From: Zychaea mexicana
Lineage: Eukaryota; Mucoromycota; Mucoromycetes; Mucorales; Lichtheimiaceae
Direction: 5' to 3'
Length of the DNA: 64,000 nt
NCBI RefSeq assembly: GCF_025766255.1
Contig: NW_026516807.1
Span: forward strand, 1 to 64,000
Below, piece by piece: positions 57,594 through 64,000 of the stretch (within the stretch, counting starts at the first letter, position 1; each line of letters begins with the position of its first letter). The notes beneath the pieces are model-generated. The model was given only the letters and a program-made list of their open reading frames with translations, did not search any database and had not been told where the DNA came from. The position numbers were made by a program, and so were the translations under genes.

Positions 57594-58350
57594 ATGGACG
57601 ATCGCACTCCACATTCTTCTGATCTACTCAAGATTCCCGGACGGAAACAAACGTTAGGTATAAGGAGCCAAGGAGAAAAAAAAAACGCTTTGTTTTATTG
57701 GAAATCCCAACCTCTAGTGATCTCGGTTTTTTTTCTTTTGATTTATTAACATTGATTACCGGTATAGCAAAATTACTAGCAAGCGATGAACAGAAAAAGA
57801 ATGACGTGTTAGAGACCACAACAGAAGAAGCAGCACCAGAATTAACCAAAGAAAAGCCGAAAATGTTCAAAATGGGCGTCAATAATGATAGTAAGATTGA
57901 CCTACACAGAGAGAGAGTAAAAGACCTGGGATATTTAATTAACCACTACTCCAGTTTTAGCCAAGGTTCAATCGTTTTTGCCACAAATGCAGTCTGCCAA
58001 TGAACAGTTGACAAAGCAAGATACATCGAAACTGGATATTGAGAATGTGGAAGATGATCAAGAGCAATATATTGAAATGGTAAAAAAAAAAGGGATTGAA
58101 AGGATGGAATGGCGTGTGTCGCGACTGACAAAAAGCAATTTAGAATCTCGGTCTCGGTGTGTTTGAACAGAAAAAGAACAAGGGTGGTGGATCATCGTCC
58201 GACAGTGAACAAGAAGACAACGACGACGCTATGAACGGTAGTGACGATGACGACGACGATGAGGATGATATTGTGATTCCATCAAATACAGCTCAACCCA
58301 AAGAAAAGCCCAACATACAAATGCTGTCCGAATCACCCAAAGAGAAGTGA
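57594..58350 (+). CDS. NOPCHAP1: NOPCHAP1 (C12orf45-like, DUF4598) box C/D assembly chaperone
   Basis: Exons 57594-57657, 57768-57890, 57955-58079 and 58144-58350, 172 residues. The family core is spread over the introns: LAKLLASDEQ, ILAKVQSFLPQMQSANEQL, then DIENVEDDQEQYIEM joined to NLGLGVFEQKK. The C-terminal third is acidic and Ser/Asp-rich with a poly-Asp run. Length is close to the human protein (about 185). The family bridges NOP58 and the R2TP chaperone during box C/D snoRNP assembly. All junction phases agree, and the conserved FLPQM and IEM-NLGLGV joins support the exons. Confidence 0.85.
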
Positions 58351-59143
58351 TATTGATTCGAGTGAAAGAGAGAATAATACGCTTTTGTATATTATACCAC
58401 ATCCCCCCCATAATCTTATTCTAATGCTCTTCTCGTGCAGGTGGAGGTCCACAGGGTTGCAACATTTTCTACAATATAAAAAAACCCATTAGTTTTTCTC
58501 TGTGATAGTCTGATCTGTGTGTGTGCTTTTTTTTTTTTTGATTACCTCCATCAAATTGAACTTGACTCGAGCTGTACATTCGTTTTCGGCCGTTGCAAAA
58601 TATGACAAAAGTGGAGTGTGGCCAATGAAGGACGCATAACTGTCTCTGTGTTGATTCGTCAACCATTCACTATTGCATTGAAGAAAGAAGAGTCTTTTTT
58701 TAATAATTGCTGTCTGTCATTTTGTCAATCGTCGTGCTATGAGGACTACGTACTACTTGATCGTATCGGCATGGCCAGTTCCAACGTATTTCGATTGCAC
58801 TATAAACAGAGTTCACTTTGAATACATGCATTTCATACAAAAAGTTTCCTTTCATTTTACGTACAATGTTCAATTTGACTGTTAATGTTGAATCGATCCT
58901 AGAAAAAAGATGAATAATTCAAGTTGCCGTTATATAATATACACCCTTCACGAACTGATTTGCTTGTCAGATTGCCTTACCATTGTAGCAATAGAATCGG
59001 CAGAACCCACAGTTCACTGCGGGCGAGAGGGCTCCGACAGCATTTTGGGAAACAACAGGTCAACAAGTCACACATGGGGGCGGATTGTTTCCCACGATCT
59101 GTTTTTTCACTCTTTCTTTTTCGCTCTTTTCATCTAAAGTAGC
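58351..59143. other. intergenic
   Basis: Short frames only; no recognisable gene. The last 60 bases before 59144 are T/C-rich, a likely core promoter of the dehydratase gene. Confidence 0.5.
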
Positions 59144-59564
59144 ATGCTTTCATTCGCAGCCCTTCGTCCTCTCGTCCACACCACCACCACCACACAAATG
59201 GCCCTGCTCTCCACACTGAGCCAATCCGAACGACAGTCGGTATTGAAGCCCCTGTTGTCCTCCGGCTGGGCTATGACGCAAGGCAGGGACGCTATCCAGA
59301 AAAACTACCAGTTTGCTGACTTTAACGAAGCGTTTGGATTCATGACACGCGTTGCCCTCAAGGCAGACAAGATGGACCATCATCCTGAGTGGTTTAATGC
59401 AAGTTGTATATCTGTTTAAAATTCTGCTTGATACTAACAACTGCCTTGTGCTTTTCTAGGTGTACAACCGTGTTGAAATTACCTTATCGACGCATGATTG
59501 CCAGGGCCTGTCGAATCGTGATATCGAACTTGCCAAATTTTGCGACACACTCCATCAAGAATGA
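59144..59564 (+). CDS. pterin-4a-carbinolamine dehydratase
   Basis: Exons 59144-59398 and 59460-59564, 119 residues. The active-site motif [17 protein letters not shown] is formed across the intron, followed by [21 protein letters not shown]. The intron uses a GC donor (GCAAGT) with a strong TACTAAC branch point and CTAG acceptor. The first 17 residues ([17 protein letters not shown]) could be a mitochondrial presequence; a second Met follows at residue 18. The enzyme dehydrates 4a-hydroxytetrahydrobiopterin in pterin recycling; fungal homologues may act on other pterins. Confidence 0.9.
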
Positions 59565-59699
59565 ATAAAAAAAGAGAAATATTGACGGAAGAAGTAATTT
59601 TTCTATGTTCATTCATATTGCTATTATCTACAGTGACGAAAGGAAAGGGAAAAATAAAAGAGAATTACATATACAAAAACAAAGGGAGGAGGGGGGAGA

Positions 59700-62447
59700 C
59701 TACCAATACGGTCTCCCAACATGATGATGATGATGATGATGATGATGATTATTTTCAGGTTGTTGTGTAGCGTTGGATTGAGGCTGGAGTGGATGAGAAG
59801 GATGCTGTTGAGAAGAGTGTTGTTGCTGTGGCGTTGATTGCTGTTGCTCTTGCTGTTGAGGACGCTGAGGGTTTTGGTTGTTAAAGTAACTGTTCCATTC
59901 ATCAATGTCAAACGATGTGGGCATGCCCCAGAACGCAGTTGCCAGTGGATCAAACGGTCGAGCACCGCCTTGTGAGACTGGCATGTTTGCGGTGGTAGCC
60001 GAACTGGGCGACGGTGCTGATGCTAGTGGCGGCGTTTGTGCAACGTTCTGAGGTGGACTATGGACACTGTAGCCATTGCATCGTGGAGGTGACTTTTCGT
60101 TGAACACGGCATAGTAGTTGGAATACTTGTCCTCGGTTGCGTCCTGAGACAATGGGAACAACGATTGTTGCTGCTGTTGTTGATGGGTAGCCGTAGTCGT
60201 TGTTTCTTCTTGCATCATGACAGGTGAATTTGGCACAGCAATACTAGCGGGTGCCGCGTTCGTCTGGCGTTGTATCGATGTACGTCTGCGATAGCTGTCA
60301 TCCACACCAGACAGATTGATCTCGCGAAGACCAGCAAGTTCACCAAGGATGTTGCAGTGACGCGCAGAGGTGATCCATGTCTTTTCAACTTCATCCATGG
60401 CGCGCATGGTCTTGTTAATGCTGATTTTGGCTTCAAAGGAAAACATGCTGTCCGTCGAAGCTGCGTTGTAGATGAAAATGATGCCGGCAGTGAACATAAA
60501 GTACAGTGAGTAGTTGTTGACGTTGGTCAGACGGCCGTCTGCAAAGATCGACTCTGCAATGTCGAGAATCTTGTTTGCGGCGAATGTGCAGATGGATGCC
60601 GACGGGAAAACGGAAGGTGCAATGCTCTGGGTAGGGCCGGGGATAAAGGGTCGATGCAGTAGGATCAAGGTGGTATAAAAGAGCATGTGCACTTGACACA
60701 GTTCCAACGCCGGCGCTGGAGCTCTTTCTGCCAGTCTGGTATTCGGGGGTCGGTAGCGTAACGAGGGCGGCAGTTTGGCCATCCATTGGTTCAGGGCTCG
60801 GTCGAGTGTCGAAATGACGCTGTCAGGCGTTGCCATCACGGATAGCTGCTTGCGGCCCTTGACCATGTATAGATCGCGCAGTACGTCGCCGAGAATTTCG
60901 CATAGTTTCACAAGCGCGATAAAGTTGTCCATAATACGCGGCGTCCGATTCAAGTCGTCTTCGTCCTGCTCGGTCGGATAAGGCGTGTCGTAATCGCGTT
61001 CGTCAATCATGGGCGCTCTTCCGTGCATTGCACACGTCAATCGATCAATCACAAAACTAGAGAGACAATGATGTTTAGAACACACGCCTTTATCCAGTTA
61101 ACTCATCTTAGCCTTACCAGCAAAAGAATGCTCGCTTTCTGTCTTCCTTTTGAGCAGCGGACAAATTCCACGTGTCACAGTTTCTGTGCAAACCCAGATT
61201 TTGTGCCATACGAAAAGCCTTTTAAAGAAAAGCACAATAACTGAATAAGCTTTTTGTTTTCTCGCTTTGATCTAAGCAATAATTATCAACGTTACCATGC
61301 CACTGTAGATCCAGCCCCGAGTGGGTTTCAAAGCGCCGTTCTGATGGCTGCTCATCAGTAGCAACGATTGTACGGTTGAGACGCGAAAGTTGTTCCACTC
61401 GAAATCCAACAACAGACGCGCGCGTTCGAAAAAGACGTCGCCAGCAGTGTCTGGATGATCAGGATCAGCGCGCACACGGGGATCGGGCGAGACACGCGAA
61501 GCCACGGCATAAATAGCGTTTAACAGCAAAGGCGATGGCGGCTTATCCTTGCTATTGAGCGACTCGATAAACGACTTTTTGTGCAAAAGCGGGATGAACG
61601 GATAAAAGTACTCAAAGTAGAGCTCGAGCAGGTGCTTTGACAAGTCGTCAGGCGGCATCTCAAACGGGTCTACCCGTTGTTGAATGGAATGGATAGCATC
61701 ATCGGAGCCGAATTGAAACGAGCCGTTTTGAAAGTTTTTGCTGCCTTGCAGCATGTAAAAGCCCGACGACCTGCCATAGTAGCGAAGTTGCCCACTTTCG
61801 TCAATCGACAGGTTGCACATGTTGTCGTTGACAGAGTCGATCGTCGTCATTGAGTTGCCCATGTCCGTCGGGTTTCTTTGCAGTTCTTCTGCGTCTCGGT
61901 ATTCGGCTATCGATGTGTTTTGTCCGCCTTCTTCAAAGCCGGCAATCACGCTGCGCTGCATTGGACGCGGACGCACGAGTTCGCCGTATGCTGTTTCTAA
62001 TGGTGCATTGAGCTCGTTCATCACCGCTTGGAATCGAGGGTCGCCTTCTTGGACAATGCTGCCGAGAAGCGCTTCAAGTCGATGTAGCCGCCCTTCGATT
62101 GCTTCAATGTATCCTTTGGGAGGTCCTCTCTATACAATTGGTAGGTATCATGTAATGGTTGATTGTTAGTGACCCAATGTTGGAGCATATCTACGATGTC
62201 TGCTAAAGAGAAAACTGTAAACCTAGACAATACCTTTCGGGTCGATTCCTTGTATGTGCATTGAATGTCAAGTGCAACGCAATTACTACATAATGGCGAA
62301 GCACCGTCGCATTTCACCTTTTTTCGTCGACATTGCTCGCTTAATTTCAGCGTTAGCACACGATCACAAAAAAAAGTTTTGTAGAAAGAAAGGACCAACT
62401 TACCAAGCTTTGCTCACACGTTGTCTTTTTGTTATATCTTCAGGCAT
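59700..62447 (-). CDS. Zn2Cys6 transcription factor with fungal_trans domain
   Basis: Exons (minus): 62447-62404, 62339-62234, 62129-61296, 61218-61118 and 61056-59700, 813 residues. A zinc cluster is assembled across the first intron: SKAC joined to EQCRRKKVKCDGASPLCSNC and LDIQC (residues 15-43). A coiled-coil linker follows (GYIEAIEGRLHRLEALLGSIVQ). The fungal_trans middle region includes LLELYFEYFYPFIPLLHKKSF, RGWIYSGM joined to AFRMAQNLGLHRNC, and CFVIDRLTCAMHGRAPMI. The C-terminus is Gln/Pro/Ser-rich and ends with a His run from a (CAT)n repeat. It resembles XlnR/Ctf1-class activators; targets are unknown. Confidence 0.9.
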
Positions 62448-63682
62448 ACAAAAGATAGTCTCAAAGAAGAAAGAGTGGGGTGGGGTGTGTGTTTTAGTAG
62501 TGAATGAGTGAGTGTGAGTGGAGGTGGAAGAGTAGGGTTGTGTAAAATACGGGAATCTGTGGAAAAGAGGAAAAAGAGAAAAGTGTTAAAATGATAAAGA
62601 GGATTAAAGAGAAAAAAAAGAGCGACAGAGAAATCTAACCAATAAGTGGACAGGGCAGGTGCCTTACCCAAAAAGGTCCTGTGTGGGGTAGACCTGCTAC
62701 TTAGCCTGTTATCCAGCCTACGGGACTCTCTTTCTTTTTGGTTTCAAAAGAAGGTCCAGTCTTCCTCTTGTTCTCTTGAAAAGGTTTTTTTGGGATCAAG
62801 CATCTACTGCGATCCTATAAGATTACAGATGCCGATAAGCTGACGCTGTCTGCTCGTCCAGTGGGGTTACAATCTCGCCTAACCTACTCGCTTGCTTGCT
62901 AAGTTACTTCTTCCTTCCCGCCTTATTAGCTTATAAAGCACGATGAATGGAAACGTTCAACCTTCTTTAGTAACTGTTTTCCCCGGACAGAGCCCCGCCA
63001 TTTTTTTTGGTTGTTGTTTGTTGTACACCATCCTTAGGTCCCTTGTCCCTGTCAAACCTATTAGCTATCAGTCGATTCCATCTCTTCCCCCCGCTGTCTC
63101 TTTCTCTCTTCTTTCAGCACGAACAGAAACCCAGCCTTTCCCATCAGAACCCTTCTAGGCAAACCGGTTATTTGAGCGGACTTAATGATGCTGATTACGT
63201 ACACGATAGTTGAAATGCCTTTCCAAACACAAAAAAAAAAAGGTGCGGTGCCGGCCCATTGCATGTTTTCTTGTGCAACTTTGAATTTTTTGTTTTATTT
63301 ACGATCAGGGCCTCCGTTTCCGTCCGGGGAATTTTGTTTAGAATAAAAAGAATCAGATGCCTTGAGCATAACTGCCGTTTTCGCTGCTTCACTTGGTATC
63401 GACGTTGTGTACTATCCTGTATTACTCTGTTCCAAGTCCACCATACACACACACTCACACTCACACACGAAGATGGACGTAACCAATCCGCGTTCAAGCT
63501 GTGATAAATCACGATGCATTATGCAGGGGTGGGTGTTACAGCGTTGCCTAGACAACCCGAGACGAATGACCTAGTCTTTTCTCTTTCTCCTACATGCATT
63601 TAAAACATCCGTACCATTCTCTTGGTGTGGGGTAAAAATGAGTGCAAAATTTATTAAGGTGGCAATTAAAACTATAGACTTT
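62448..63682. other. intergenic, promoter side of the Zn2Cys6 gene
   Basis: No gene recognised. CT-rich and CA-repeat tracts occur (63090-63118, 63446-63468). Short frames are not gene-like. Confidence 0.55.
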
Positions 63683-64000
63683 TTAAAGTGGCGAATGCAT
63701 GCCAAGCTAAGAAAGGATAGGTTTGTGTTATACGATCAGTAAAGGGAATGAGGGACTATCTTTTTCAAAACGTAACGAGAAAATAGAAAAATTTACCTTT
63801 GTACTGAACTCCAGCTTGGATCGTTTCTGGAACCTGGTAAACTCCTTGTCGTCATGCATCTTGACGAGCTCCTGTACAGGCACTGCAATGACAGGCCAAA
63901 TGAGCCCAAGAAAATAGACATACCAAGGAATGGATGCCAGTTGGAAAGGGCCATGCACAAGCGAGACGGCACAAAAGACAAACTGTAGTGCGATCACTAT
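63683..64000 (-). CDS. TMEM94: C-terminus of a TMEM94-like P-type ATPase (partial)
   Basis: Exon 64000-63797 (enters from the right edge) and final exon 63706-63683. Two hydrophobic helices (LQFVFCAVSLVHG and WYVYFLGLIWPVIAVPV) are followed by QELVKMHDDKEFTRFQKRSKLEFSTK and, after the intron, LGMHSPL-stop. The ending K-L-x-F-x-T-K-L-G-M-x-S-P is the diagnostic tail of TMEM94, an ER P-type ATPase reported to move magnesium. Only 75 residues are visible; the catalytic domains lie outside the window. Confidence 0.75.

Overview
The window looks like nuclear DNA of an early-diverging fungus, most likely Mucoromycota (Mucorales-like). Genes have many short GT-AG introns. There are clear orthologues of SMN, FAP1/NFX1, uS15, NOPCHAP1, an OPT transporter, a TMEM94-type ATPase and Zn2Cys6 factors. 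One decayed gene (8.47-9.17 kb) resembles a hypothetical repeat family I associate with Mucorales. The species cannot be named from the sequence.

Left part, 1-28.25 kb: a nest of mobile DNA. Two very AT-rich islands (1-1253 plus 7770-8230, and about 9281-21782) carry unusual genes. The second encodes a CRESS-like Rep (HUH plus SF3 helicase, now frameshifted). Convergent to it lies a PIF/Harbinger-like DDE transposase followed by a chromodomain. The genes of both islands share an upstream AAAATTGA/TATA block. The second island is bracketed by 94-bp direct repeats, and removing later insertions leaves a unit of about 4.06 kb. Both islands were then hit by other elements. A foldback transposon (1254-7769) has arms of about 1.39 kb and arrays of a 22-bp unit, and itself contains a Tc1/mariner-type element (4541-7025) and a 234-bp insertion. 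A second Tc1/mariner-type element (13281-16307) and a hAT element (16958-21319) both sit inside the DDE-chromodomain gene. Each insertion site can be reverted on paper to one reading frame by removing the element and one target duplication. Further right are a decayed Pif1/Helitron-type helicase (21.84-22.9 kb), an unexplained stretch (to 25.16 kb), and a 3.1-kb element with two divergent genes, one split by a 0.89-kb MITE.

Right part, 28.97-64 kb: mostly host genes. In order: OPT oligopeptide transporter (-), SMN (+), FAP1/NFX1 (+), an orphan protein-kinase C-lobe (+), a truncated LINE abutting a truncated MULE transposase, uS15/RPS13 (+), an RRM-MLLE RNA-binding protein (-), a Zn2Cys6 factor (+), a mitochondrial carrier (-), NOPCHAP1 (+), pterin-4a-carbinolamine dehydratase (+), a Zn2Cys6/fungal_trans factor (-), and the 3' end of a TMEM94-like gene (-) leaving the window. 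I see no operon-like organisation; these are housekeeping, RNA-biology and regulatory genes. Exon limits were set by hand from splice motifs, phase and protein continuity. I recognised no tRNA, rRNA or CRISPR.

Most noteworthy: the Rep plus transposase-chromodomain islands and their shared promoter. The octamer is the same as the known early-promoter motif of mimivirus-type giant viruses. Whether that is ancestry or coincidence is open.
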